DNA from: Paenibacillus macquariensis
GTDB taxonomy: Bacteria; Bacillota; Bacilli; Paenibacillales; Paenibacillaceae
Direction of reading: 5' to 3'
Assembly: GCF_900156375.1 (NCBI RefSeq)
Contig: NZ_FTNK01000001.1
Location: 310,001-374,000 of the forward strand
Length of the DNA stretch: 64,000 bases
Shown: positions 53,865 through 64,000 of the stretch, one piece after another
Numbering within the stretch: the stretch's first letter is position 1
How the letters are laid out: every line of letters begins with the position of its first letter
The notes under the pieces: model-generated
Database searches by the model: none
Seen by the model: the letters and a program-made list of their open reading frames with translations, nothing else
Told to the model about the DNA's origin: nothing
Position numbers and translations under genes: made by a program

Positions 53865-54575
53865 TTAAAATTTCAGCCAATCAGGTGTTATTTGTTGTAG
53901 CCAAATCGTAATTTTAAACATTTGATCTGTAAATAGCAAGACCCCCATCAACAGCATCAATGCTCCACCGATCTTCATCATCAGATTGGAATACTTCAGA
54001 ATCCATTTCGTCGATCCAATAAAGAACGCAAGGATAAAGAACGGAATCGCAAATCCAACCGTATATGCTGTGATCAACGCTAACCATGTTCCAGGCTCAC
54101 TAACCGCCATTGCAATAATGGCAGCAAGAATCGGCCCTATGCATGGAGACCAACCCGCTGAGAAGCCAATTCCAAATATAAATGACCCTATGTATCCTGC
54201 TGGCTTAAATTTCAAATCCATCTTACGTTCTCTCATTAAAAATTTCGGTTGAAATATACCCATTAAGAAGAGACCCATCAACATGATCAAAATAGCAGAC
54301 AACTGTCTAATTAATCCTCTGTTATCTGAGAAAAAATGACCAAAGAATCCAGCACCCAATCCAAGGGAATAGAACACAACAGAGAATCCAAGAATAAAAG
54401 CCAAGGTATGAGTCATGGTCCGGAATCGGACTTCTTTTTTATTCTGCTCAGTCTTAATCTGTTGGACTGACATCCCTGTAATATAAGAGAGATACGAAGG
54501 ATAGAGAGGCAAACAGCATGGTGAAATAAATGAAGCCAAACCTGCCATAAACGCAAGAGTTATATTAATTTCCAC
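53865..54575 (-). CDS. CcdA/DsbD-type thiol-disulfide transporter
   Basis: 236 residues, GTG start after AGGAGGTGAAGG. Six membrane helices with conserved ASFISPCCLPLYPSYLSY and FSAGWSPCIGPILAA; the Cys in the two SPC motifs form the redox pair. Transfers reducing power across the membrane for cytochrome c or thioredoxin-like partners. It starts 11 bases after znuB, so it is part of the znu operon. Confidence 0.88.
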   Translation of the reverse strand: MEINITLAFMAGLASFISPCCLPLYPSYLSYITGMSVQQIKTEQNKKEVRFRTMTHTLAFILGFSVVFYSLGLGAGFFGHFFSDNRGLIRQLSAILIMLMGLFLMGIFQPKFLMRERKMDLKFKPAGYIGSFIFGIGFSAGWSPCIGPILAAIIAMAVSEPGTWLALITAYTVGFAIPFFILAFFIGSTKWILKYSNLMMKIGGALMLLMGVLLFTDQMFKITIWLQQITPDWLKF

Positions 54576-54586
54576 GCCTTCACCTC

Positions 54587-55396
54587 CTAATTAGGTAGAC
54601 CTTTTTTTCCGATCATCGTTATAATCAGCATTGCTATCAATAGTAGAACAATTGTTGCACCTGGAGCTAGATTCCATATACCCGCCACCATCAAGCCGAT
54701 CACAACCGCTGTCTCCGCAAATACGACAGACAATATGACCGAAGTTTTGAAACTTCGTGCAATCAGTAGACTAATCGCTACAGGAATCGTTAATAGAGCC
54801 GATACTAATAAAGCCCCTACTATTTTAATCGCTGTACTAACTACGAGAGCTGTAAGGATCGTAATTAACATATTAAGCAACTTCACGGGTAGTCCACTTA
54901 CACTAGCAGCATCTTCTTCGAAACTTAATACAAAGAACTCTTTAAAGAACAGGGATATTACAAGCACTACAATAACTGTAACGCCTCCAACCACATACAA
55001 ATCCATCGTATCTAACGTATAAATACTTCCGAATAAATAGCTCATGACATCCGTATTATACCCCATTCCTAATGTAAAAAAGAGAGAGGCCAACGCAACG
55101 CCACCGGACATAATAATCGCAATGGATAACTCAGCATAACTTTTATAAGCTTTACGCAATTTCTCAATAGCGAAGGATGCAAGTACCGCAAATACCAAAC
55201 CTGCTCCAAGAGGATACACTTCAATTAGAAAACCTAGCGCAACACCAGCGATGGTCACATGAGCAATGGTATCTCCAATCATGGAAAGCCTCCGAAGCAC
55301 TAGAAAGATACCAATGAGAGGGGCTGTTAATCCAATAAGTATTCCACCGACAAGCGCTCGTTGAAAAAAATCACTAAACAAAATTTCAAGTGGCAA
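54587..55396 (-). CDS. znuB: Zinc ABC transporter permease
   Basis: 269 residues, TTG start after AAGGAGACG. ABC-3 permease with eight or nine helices; conserved LVLRRLSMIGDTIAHVTIAG and the E-rich loop FEEDAASVSGLPVKLLN. Imports Zn with ZnuC/ZnuA. In this order znuA-znuC-znuB-ccdA. Confidence 0.9.
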   Translation of the reverse strand: MPLEILFSDFFQRALVGGILIGLTAPLIGIFLVLRRLSMIGDTIAHVTIAGVALGFLIEVYPLGAGLVFAVLASFAIEKLRKAYKSYAELSIAIIMSGGVALASLFFTLGMGYNTDVMSYLFGSIYTLDTMDLYVVGGVTVIVVLVISLFFKEFFVLSFEEDAASVSGLPVKLLNMLITILTALVVSTAIKIVGALLVSALLTIPVAISLLIARSFKTSVILSVVFAETAVVIGLMVAGIWNLAPGATIVLLLIAMLIITMIGKKGLPN

Positions 55397-55424
55397 TAAT
55401 AACGTCTCCTTATTCTGTTTCCAT

Positions 55425-56183
55425 TTAACTAAAAGATAATGAATGTTCTAAATTACGCTCATCGCAATTTTGCAGATCATGAGAATGTCTAACAAAAAAT
55501 TGAATATTGCCATTCTTTTGTTTCGGTGTTGTTCCTAAGTATCCTTCAATCATATCCAGATCATGAGATACCATTAAGAAGGTCATATGATGATGTGCAT
55601 GCATGTGAGTTATAAGTTCAAAAAAACTCGCCTGCGTCTGCGCATCAATACCAACCGTAGGCTCATCCAACACAAGTAAATCCGGATGGTTAATGAGAGC
55701 TCGTGCTAGAAACGCACGTTGTTGTTGCCCACCAGAGAGCTCTCCTATCCGCTTACCCGCAATATCCTGTATACGCATGACTTCTAATGCATCATCGCAC
55801 TGTTGTTGCATGGCACGACTAACACGTCGGAAGAGTGATTTGTTGTTGTACATTCCTGAGAGTACGACCTCACGCACAGTGGCTGGGAATAACGGATTGA
55901 AATTGTTTTTTTGCGGGACATAGCCAATTCTCTCCCAGTCTTTAAACTTTTCAATGGGTTGACCGAATAAGTTTATATTCCCTTTTTCCGTAGGTAGTAG
56001 CCCTACAATCATTTTCATCAAAGTAGACTTCCCTGCTCCATTAGATCCAATGATACCCACAAAGTCGCGCTCTTTCACAGCAAAATTCACATCTGACAAT
56101 ACCTTCTGATTTCTATATGAGAAAGATACGTTATCTATTTCAATGATGTTCTGATGACAATTTTGGGCCGTCAGTGACTTCAC
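55425..56183 (-). CDS. znuC: Zinc ABC transporter ATP-binding protein
   Basis: 252 residues. Walker A GSNGAGKSTLMKM, signature LSGGQQQRAFLARALI, Walker B LLVLDEPTVGIDAQTQ and SHD switch (VSHDLDMIEGY) are all intact. Family of metal (Zn/Mn) transporters; the upstream Zur box points to zinc. Confidence 0.92.
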   Translation of the reverse strand: MKSLTAQNCHQNIIEIDNVSFSYRNQKVLSDVNFAVKERDFVGIIGSNGAGKSTLMKMIVGLLPTEKGNINLFGQPIEKFKDWERIGYVPQKNNFNPLFPATVREVVLSGMYNNKSLFRRVSRAMQQQCDDALEVMRIQDIAGKRIGELSGGQQQRAFLARALINHPDLLVLDEPTVGIDAQTQASFFELITHMHAHHHMTFLMVSHDLDMIEGYLGTTPKQKNGNIQFFVRHSHDLQNCDERNLEHSLSFS

Positions 56184-56215
56184 AAGTACTCCGCCCTTCT
56201 AATTAAATTCTACCT

Positions 56216-57193
56216 TTATTTTAAGGCTATAATTAAATTTTGCAAATTTCTATTCATTAAAGTAAAGTAATCCTCTTTATTCTTTTCCTGTTCTTGCGTC
56301 AAACCCTCTAGAGGGTTAAGTACCATAGTCTCTACATCAGCTTCACCAGCCAGCGTCTTCGCTAATCGATCTGATACCAATTCTTCAAAAAAGATATACT
56401 TAATCTTTTCTTCTTTCACGAGTTTGGCTAATTTGATTAAATCCTGTGCACGAGGTTCTGCATCGGGAGATAATCCCATAATCGAATGCTGTGTGAGACC
56501 GTAATCACGTGTCAAATACCCGAATGCTTGATGAGAGACTACAATTTCCTTATTTGGCATTTTCGCTAGTTCAGATTCAAATTTTTGATCCAACGCTAAC
56601 AATTTATCATTCAAGACTTGGTACCTTTGTTCATATTGACTCTGATGACTTGGATCAACTTCTATGAAACTATTCTTAATGTTCTCAGCCATCACGAGCG
56701 CCGATTTGGGACTCACCCACGTATGTGGATCCACATGATGCTGATCTGCATTTATATTCTCAGTACTAGTCACTTCGCCGTGATCATGAGCGTCATCACT
56801 GTTCTCGGATTCAATCAGTTTCACACCTTTACTTACTTCCACAGCCTTAACTTTACTATCTTTATCAAGTGCTTTTAGAAAACCAGGAACCCAGCCTTCT
56901 AATCCTGCCCCATTATACATAAATAATTGAGCCTTCGACGTATTAACAATTTCTTGGCTTCTCGGTGTCCAATCGTGAGGTTCTACACCCACTGGAAGCA
57001 GATTAATGACATGGGCATTCTCTCCACCGATCAATTGAGCGAACTCATAGATAGGATAGAACGTCGTCACCACATTCACTTTGCCTTCTTCCATACCACC
57101 GTTTGAGGTGCTCCCACATCCGGTTAACATCATTATAAAGATTAATATTACAATGAAGGGCGTAATCCCATAGTTTCTTTTTTTCAACTTCAA
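56216..57193 (-). CDS. znuA: Zinc-binding lipoprotein ZnuA/AdcA-type
   Basis: About 325 residues; TTG start at 57193 or neighbouring TTG codons (57199, 57187) after GGTAGGAG. Lipobox LTGC at about 29, then an A-1/SBP_bac_9 metal receptor. Metal ligands fit HDWTPRSQEI, a His/Asp-rich loop (DDAHDHGEV and ADQHHVDPHTW), SHQAFGYLTRDYGL and the late EELVSDRL. Binds zinc outside the cell and hands it to ZnuBC. First gene of the operon, under a Zur box. Confidence 0.92.
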   Translation of the reverse strand: MKLKKRNYGITPFIVILIFIMMLTGCGSTSNGGMEEGKVNVVTTFYPIYEFAQLIGGENAHVINLLPVGVEPHDWTPRSQEIVNTSKAQLFMYNGAGLEGWVPGFLKALDKDSKVKAVEVSKGVKLIESENSDDAHDHGEVTSTENINADQHHVDPHTWVSPKSALVMAENIKNSFIEVDPSHQSQYEQRYQVLNDKLLALDQKFESELAKMPNKEIVVSHQAFGYLTRDYGLTQHSIMGLSPDAEPRAQDLIKLAKLVKEEKIKYIFFEELVSDRLAKTLAGEADVETMVLNPLEGLTQEQEKNKEDYFTLMNRNLQNLIIALK

Positions 57194-57210
57194 ATTCAAC
57201 TCCTACCTTT

Positions 57211-57229
57211 AATCGTAATCATTACCGTT
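57211..57229. promoter_or_regulatory. Zur box upstream of znuA
   Basis: AATCGTAATCATTACCGTT is nearly identical to the Zur/Fur-type operator (TCGTAATnATTACGA) known from Bacillus. It overlaps the expected promoter of the zinc-uptake operon. Confidence 0.85.
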
Positions 57230-57282
57230 AACTAATTATAGAATAGGCTAGATTCAATTGTCAACAGGAACGCCCAAGAAGA

Positions 57283-57310
57283 AACGGTATCCTCAGATGA
57301 GGATACCGTT
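57283..57310 (-). terminator. Terminator of metG
   Basis: Perfect 12-bp stem AACGGTATCCTC / GAGGATACCGTT with an AUCU loop; minus-strand tail TTCTTCTT, 35 bases after the metG stop. Confidence 0.75.
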
Positions 57311-57344
57311 CTCTATTTACACTATTCTTATCCATTTAACCGTA

Positions 57345-59318
<1,974 letters not shown>

Positions 59319-59371
59319 TCATCATTCCTTTCAAAATATAGTTCGTTTGTCTGCTTGGTAAACCCTAAAAA

Positions 59372-59675
59372 CACAAAAAAACTCCTATCCCCATATGGGA
59401 CGAGAGTTATCTCACGTGTTACCACCCAAATTCCCTTCACCTTTGCAGGTGACAGGCTCCATCAGTCCCGATATGACTCGAAACTGTCCATTAACGCTGG
59501 CACACGTTGTCCCCTCACGAAGAATAACCCATAGGGATCCTTCAAGCTCGAAAACAATTCCTCCCGGACCATATTCTGAGAATCCACCTAGACCGGTTTA
59601 CAGCTACCCCGGCTCTCTGTACTAAACAGTATTCTCGTACTCATCCGTTCCTCGGAAATCAACATATATAATTCA
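59372..59675 (-). promoter_or_regulatory. T-box leader of metG
   Basis: A roughly 300-base 5' leader on the minus strand carries the T-box motif GGGTGGTAACACG (complement of 59415-59427), a competing terminator (59374-59408, stem AACTC..GAGTT with TTTTTTT), and a stem I with AGUA/GNUG-like elements (GGATGAGTACGAGAA, AGAGAGCCGG). ATG at 59570-59572 in GAATATGGTCC is a plausible Met specifier codon. Reads uncharged tRNA-Met to allow metG expression. Confidence 0.88.
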
Positions 59676-59744
59676 ATATACTTAAGATTGTTGTTACTTG
59701 TCAAGTTACACACCAGGTTACTCTAAAGAGGCTAAAGCATCCCC

Positions 59745-59975
59745 TCAGCCCTTCCAAGGAGGTACTAGATCAACGCCTCCAGGGTGGAAAGGATGACACT
59801 TAGCTATTCTTCTCACAGCAAGCCAAGTGCCCTTAGCTGCGCCATGGACCTCAATGGCTTCAAGTGCATACGCAGAGCATGTTGGATAGAACCTACAAGT
59901 CGGTGGTTTTAAGGGGGATATGAATTTACGGTAAATAACAATCGGTCCCTTTATTACTTTACGAGATAAAGTCAT
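59745..59975 (-). CDS. yidD: YidD, membrane protein insertion factor
   Basis: 76 residues with the family signature [40 protein letters not shown] and [13 protein letters not shown]. Aids insertion of membrane proteins with YidC. Directly follows zur (start 59975, 2 bases after the zur stop), so co-transcribed. Confidence 0.95.
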   Translation of the reverse strand: MTLSRKVIKGPIVIYRKFISPLKPPTCRFYPTCSAYALEAIEVHGAAKGTWLAVRRIAKCHPFHPGGVDLVPPWKG

Positions 59976-59977
59976 CT

Positions 59978-60445
59978 TTAACGATCTCCATTCGCACCCA
60001 CGAAACCTACCTTACCCTCTTCTTTCATAAGGGGCTGGCAATCTTCACAATATCCAAACACTTCGAATTTATGTTTAACCACTTGAAAGTGTTCCGGAAT
60101 ATCCGTTAAATTCATTGGACAGAATTCAATGGGGTGCGTCTTCTGGCACTGCAAGCAAATCATATGGTGATGATGTTGTTGGACTTCACTGCAATGCACT
60201 TTAAATTTGGCACCATCTTCAAAAATAATCTGCTCCAATACGCCCAGTTCCTCCATAACACGCAGGTTACGATACACTGTATCAAAGCTGAGACCACTAT
60301 ATTTTTTACCCATATAATCGTAAACTTCTTTTGCCGATAAAAAATCTGATTGTTCACCAAATAACTTGGCAAGCGTCTTACGTTGGTCCGTTATACGAAG
60401 TCCTTGAGCCGACATCACTTCAATGATATGTTCTGTGGACAACAC
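59978..60445 (-). CDS. zur: Zur, zinc uptake repressor
   Basis: 155 residues from GTG 60445, nine bases after AGGAGG; upstream in-frame codons to 60574 are excluded. Fur-family winged helix ([35 protein letters not shown]) and zinc sites [15 protein letters not shown] and GYCEDC. The EFCPMN pattern matches the Zur rather than PerR or Fur branch. Represses zinc uptake genes when zinc is ample. A Zur box lies in its own promoter. Confidence 0.92.
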   Translation of the reverse strand: MLSTEHIIEVMSAQGLRITDQRKTLAKLFGEQSDFLSAKEVYDYMGKKYSGLSFDTVYRNLRVMEELGVLEQIIFEDGAKFKVHCSEVQQHHHHMICLQCQKTHPIEFCPMNLTDIPEHFQVVKHKFEVFGYCEDCQPLMKEEGKVGFVGANGDR

Positions 60446-60481
60446 TACGCTCACCCTCCTAAAGGTTTGTAAGTATACCTC

Positions 60482-60498
60482 TACGTAATCATTACTAC
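60482..60498. promoter_or_regulatory. Zur box upstream of zur
   Basis: TACGTAATCATTACTAC shares the CGTAATCATTAC core with the znuA operator at 57211-57229, indicating zur autoregulation. Confidence 0.75.
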
Positions 60499-60576
60499 TA
60501 TTAATAATAATGCAACAAAACGACACTATCGTCAATTGTGCACTCAGTAACTCCCTATTCAATTCATTAACCAAAT

Positions 60577-60607
60577 AAAAAAGGACCTCACATTTTAGTG
60601 AGATCCT
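60577..60607 (-). terminator. Terminator of the stalk-domain protein gene
   Basis: AGGATCTCAC / GTGAGGTCCT on the minus strand with six T, soon after the stop at 60634. Confidence 0.85.
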
Positions 60608-60633
60608 CTATTTTATAATAATATATGAGTGCT

Positions 60634-62736
60634 TTACTTTTGTACTGGTAATGGTGAGAAGATGAAATTCACTGGTAAATTACTACCTGGTGCTGCTGTG
60701 AACCAAATCTCAACTTTTTGTTCAAAATTGCCTGTGCGATAGAGTACACTCGTATCATTTGGAGAAGCGAGCGATCCCTCTGCCCCATTACCTTCAGGTA
60801 CAGATACAATTTCTCCATTGATGAGGACCATACCGGAATATTCTCCACCACGTGGATTAAACGTGATAAGTGTATTTGGCGCAACTCGATTCATACTAAT
60901 CTTATACATAACCCCAAAATTACCAAGATTGGATTCTGTTAAACCTGTCATACCATCTACACCGCCAAGATTTGGATCTCCTTTGTTATCACCTAAAGAG
61001 ATACGTTGAGCCGTTGAACCAATCAGCTCATTATATTCAATAAGACGAGTAGCATCTGGATAGGTTCCGCGATTGTGTACGCCATCTCTTGCGAGATCTT
61101 GTAAGTACGGCAGACTTGTAAGAACATCTTTGTTAGCATCAATCATAATGACCTTATATTCAACAGGAGACTCACTGTACATATCCGCCAATAATGAAAT
61201 AACTTGCATTGGTCTCATCTTCAGTTCATTTAATTCGTTAAATATAATCTTACTCTCACCAGGAGCAAGTACGATATCCTGTTTTGCAGAACTATTTCGC
61301 ATGGATTGGAAATAACGTTGTGCAGACAACTTACCTACTAATGTTGCATACATATTAGGACCTGCAAATCCAGAATCCTGAATATTTATAGTTGTTGGTT
61401 CCAAATTCTTATTCGTAGCTACCACATACATCTTCACATCTTTACCTACTGCATTAACATGATGAATCATAAACCGCGAAGCACCTGATGTCGTCTCACG
61501 ATACACCACACCTTCGGAGTAGACTGTTTCAGGGCTATTACTACGAATTAATGTTACTTGCTCCGAGGTCACAGTATACGGCACTTGAGGCATCGTAGGT
61601 ACGACAGATCCATCAAATTTGTATTGATTTCCTATTGGTGCGAATAACTTATTGAAATCCGTCTCATTGTACAACAATTCTTCAGTAATATTAATTGTTT
61701 TCTCAACAACGCCTACTGCACCATGTCCATCCGTTACTTTAAGTTGAATCGTCACTGGTCCTGGTTTGAAGAATGCTAACTTTTTATTAACCCATTCACG
61801 TTTTACAATATCATTCTCATCATCGGTACTTTGATCTGTTATGGTAATGATTTCACCCATTTTATAATCTGTTTTATCTGTCGTAAATATAGCTACAGGC
61901 GGTAAATTAGGTGCCTTCACTTGAATCGTCAATGAGTAGGGATCGCTCCAGTCTCCATTACTATCAAGTACGGAGTAGGTTACCGTGTGAGGACCAACCT
62001 CCTGAAAGATTTCTTGATTCCCTTCCCAGCGCTCTTCAACAATAGGTAGTCCTTTAGGGGAGTAAGCTTTCGATTGATAAGTGACCTTTGTCTCTCCTGC
62101 AATGACTTCTTTCTCCTGAATCGTGAACAAAGCCACTGGTTTAGTAGATAGACTCAGAATAACTCGCTTCTGTACTGCATCTACGGTATATGGAATATTA
62201 AGTGCTTGCGTAATGGACGTCAGCGGAACCATAAATACATTCTTCTGTTGGTAGGCCGCCCCTTTCATTTCTTTCGCTACACCGTTAACTGTATAGATCT
62301 TACTATTGAGCTTAAACCGTAATTCATTACTGCCACTTATAATAATTGTCTCTTTCGTCTTACCATCATATGTAAGCTTAAGACCAACACGATCCACCAT
62401 AGAACGAACAGCCACATACGAGACGCCTTGTTTCACCATCATCGGTTGACTTGATGTATATAACGTACCATTCTGATACATTTTATCGCTATTCATCATA
62501 AGAATTAGGTCACTTGGGCTAGCTGAAATCGGCTGTACACCATCTATATCGAGTGGGGAAGTAATCTCCAAAGGATTGGTTCCACCTGCTCCACCACCAT
62601 ATACATCTTGTGTTACTACTCCATTTTGCTCTAATTCTACGGAGTTATTATCCGCGCTTGCAGTATTGAGAAGTGCCGTCTGAGACAACGAAAACACCGC
62701 TAATATTGCCAATATTGTAATTTTCTTGAAATTCAT
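60634..62736 (-). CDS. Large secreted stalk-domain/PKD-like protein
   Basis: 700 residues. Signal peptide (ITILAILAVFSLSQTALL), then a copper-amine-oxidase-N-type domain at about 80-195 (VSYVAVRSMVDRVGLKLTYD, NVFMVPLTSITQALNIPYTV). Two Ig/PKD-like stretches at about 200-350 (VGPHTVTYSVLDSNGDWSDP, TITDQSTDDENDIVKREWVN). Then a C-terminal domain of about 300 residues ending in strands (GMVLINGEIVSVPEGNGAE). Such proteins are abundant in Paenibacillus and probably wall-associated. No catalytic residues are identified. Confidence 0.8.
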   Translation of the reverse strand: MNFKKITILAILAVFSLSQTALLNTASADNNSVELEQNGVVTQDVYGGGAGGTNPLEITSPLDIDGVQPISASPSDLILMMNSDKMYQNGTLYTSSQPMMVKQGVSYVAVRSMVDRVGLKLTYDGKTKETIIISGSNELRFKLNSKIYTVNGVAKEMKGAAYQQKNVFMVPLTSITQALNIPYTVDAVQKRVILSLSTKPVALFTIQEKEVIAGETKVTYQSKAYSPKGLPIVEERWEGNQEIFQEVGPHTVTYSVLDSNGDWSDPYSLTIQVKAPNLPPVAIFTTDKTDYKMGEIITITDQSTDDENDIVKREWVNKKLAFFKPGPVTIQLKVTDGHGAVGVVEKTINITEELLYNETDFNKLFAPIGNQYKFDGSVVPTMPQVPYTVTSEQVTLIRSNSPETVYSEGVVYRETTSGASRFMIHHVNAVGKDVKMYVVATNKNLEPTTINIQDSGFAGPNMYATLVGKLSAQRYFQSMRNSSAKQDIVLAPGESKIIFNELNELKMRPMQVISLLADMYSESPVEYKVIMIDANKDVLTSLPYLQDLARDGVHNRGTYPDATRLIEYNELIGSTAQRISLGDNKGDPNLGGVDGMTGLTESNLGNFGVMYKISMNRVAPNTLITFNPRGGEYSGMVLINGEIVSVPEGNGAEGSLASPNDTSVLYRTGNFEQKVEIWFTAAPGSNLPVNFIFSPLPVQK

Positions 62737-62828
62737 TATTTTGCTCCTCTATCCCATTATTTCTGTATAAAAATCTCATCATATTCTAATAGACGCATAA
62801 AAACACAAAAAGTTGCTACACAGCAGAA

Positions 62829-62864
62829 AATAGGAAGGCTCCCAAACCCAGAGTAGCCTTCCTA
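62829..62864 (-). terminator. Terminator of nagZ
   Basis: GGAAGGCT / AGCCTTCC stem with a 14-base loop and TATTTTC tail on the minus strand, 17 bases after the stop. Confidence 0.75.
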
Positions 62865-62880
62865 TAATTGCATATTCGAG

Positions 62881-64000
62881 TTATGCTTTTTTCCAACCTA
62901 CGGTATATAGATCATTTATCGTCACTGGTAAAGAACCTTCTGCCTCTTGTAAACCCATCAGAACAGAAGCCAATGATTGTATCATTATTGATGTATTATC
63001 ATAACAACATAGGTATGCAGGGACGTTCTCAATTTCATTAATATCATACGGATTGCGTGTTGCCGTTACGACAAAACGAGTATGTTCTTGCTCTAACAAG
63101 CGGTTTACGATATCGCTTTGTCCGATTGGAAGCACACCTCCAGCGGTATACGTTGCCATAACGATCTGAGAATATCCCTTGGCAGTACTCACAGCGTTCT
63201 CAATCTCAGCCTCGGATGGTTCTGAACAAATCCTTAACTCCTTCAATTCAGACACCTGACCTTGAAGCGCCATCCCTAATGTTAGTAAGCGGTTCCAACG
63301 TTCATCCATTTGATTCTCTAATGATACCTCAGGCCAAATGACCAGCAATGATTCATCGGATTTCAATGGCAATTGACCTTCATCTTTAACAAGAGTAATA
63401 CTCTTACAAGCAATTTCAGTCAATAAGCTCTTCGTTTGTTCATCTTCGCTACTGATTACACCTAATTGTTGCGCACGTCTGTGTTTCACTTCCAAAATTC
63501 TTTTTACGGAATCATCTATGATACTTTCTGAAATTCTACCGCTTTCAACAGCTTCTTTCACAGCAGAAATAGCTTCGATCTGTGAACTTAAGTTATGTGA
63601 GACCAAGATACAATCTGCACCAGCCAATACGGCTTGCACTGCCCCTTCTGCTATTCCAACATTTCTAGAAATGGCATGCATCTCTAAACAATCCGTCATT
63701 ATAATTCCTTCGAATCCCATTTCTACACGAAGTAAATCATTTAGAACGGCAGATGACAACGTAGCAGGAATATCATTAGGTTCAATCGCTGAGAAAATAA
63801 CATGAGCTGTCATAATAGCATCAATACCTGACTCTATTGCTTTTACGAAAGGTAACAATTCTACCTCTTTAAGTCTAGTAATATCATGTGCTACAACGGC
63901 GAGTCCGTGATGTGAATCCACGTCTGTATCTCCATGCCCTGGAAAGTGTTTACCCACTGCAGAGAGCCCCAGATCCTGATAAGCATTTACTACTGCTACA
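62881..64000 (-). CDS. nagZ: Beta-N-acetylhexosaminidase (GH3, NagZ-type), 5' end missing
   Basis: The frame stays open to the right edge (VAVVNAYQDLGLSAVGKHF is readable at the edge), so the start is outside the window and only the C-terminal part is here. Catalytic loop GKHFPGHGDTDVDSHHG holds the His/Asp acid-base pair of bacterial NagZ; the nucleophile region IMTDCLEM follows (Asp in MTD). A C-terminal Rossmann-like domain extends to the stop. Cleaves GlcNAc from peptidoglycan fragments. Confidence 0.92.
   Translation of the reverse strand, partial: VAVVNAYQDLGLSAVGKHFPGHGDTDVDSHHGLAVVAHDITRLKEVELLPFVKAIESGIDAIMTAHVIFSAIEPNDIPATLSSAVLNDLLRVEMGFEGIIMTDCLEMHAISRNVGIAEGAVQAVLAGADCILVSHNLSSQIEAISAVKEAVESGRISESIIDDSVKRILEVKHRRAQQLGVISSEDEQTKSLLTEIACKSITLVKDEGQLPLKSDESLLVIWPEVSLENQMDERWNRLLTLGMALQGQVSELKELRICSEPSEAEIENAVSTAKGYSQIVMATYTAGGVLPIGQSDIVNRLLEQEHTRFVVTATRNPYDINEIENVPAYLCCYDNTSIMIQSLASVLMGLQEAEGSLPVTINDLYTVGWKKA

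Noticed and set aside
59372..59675. Plus-strand frames 59316-59534 and 59395-59625
   Set aside because: They overlap the T-box leader of metG, whose motif, terminator and Met specifier explain the sequence.

Overview
The window looks like the chromosome of an endospore-forming Firmicute, most likely Paenibacillus or a close relative. It carries spo0A, spoIVB and the whole spoIIIA operon in the usual Paenibacillaceae order, zur/znu zinc genes, and secreted proteins with copper-amine-oxidase-type stalk domains. The genus is inferred from gene content and order only. There are two unlike halves.

Positions 1 to about 22,430 are an AT-rich accessory block running up to the 3' side of spo0A. Nearly all its genes are short, on the minus strand and without assignable function. 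Recognisable parts are a DUF4062 protein (880-1836), a DUF4238 protein, a GIY-YIG nuclease, a DUF2513 protein, a HExxH metalloprotein, a Cro/CI-type repressor, a plasmid/phage-type Rep protein (14311-15537) with four iteron-like repeats upstream, a phage-tail-like protein with a proteasome-like (Ntn-hydrolase) N terminus (16293-17609), an HNH homing-endonuclease-like gene, and a likely operon (22248 down to 19984) of an AbiJ-like/DUF559 nuclease followed by four very small genes. One of those small genes has a paralogue at 3.1 kb. Similar hairpin terminators recur through the block. No integrase, transposase, tRNA or CRISPR array is visible. The left end lies outside the window, so this may be a decayed prophage, integrated plasmid or composite island.

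Positions 22,687-48,410 are conserved core, all on the minus strand: spo0A, spoIVB, recN, argR, a small membrane protein, tlyA, dxs, ispA, xseB, xseA, folD, nusB, a DUF2273/AmaP/Asp23 cluster, accC, accB, spoIIIAH to spoIIIAA, yqhV, aspartate kinase, efp, a Xaa-Pro peptidase and aroQ. The block joins sporulation control and the SpoIIIA feeding-tube channel to DNA repair, isoprenoid, folate, fatty-acid and lysine-family metabolism. A hairpin repeat containing CTTCGTAAGC sits in the accB/accC gap and upstream of spoIIIAA.

Positions 48,492-64,000 hold yqhR, yqhQ and yqhP-like genes, a patatin-like phospholipase, a YngK-like glycoside hydrolase, mntR, a zinc-uptake operon (znuA-znuC-znuB-ccdA), metG behind a T-box leader, yidD, zur, a large secreted stalk-domain protein, and a nagZ-type gene cut by the right edge. 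Zur-box-like operators lie upstream of both znuA and zur, giving a readable zinc regulon with zur autoregulation.
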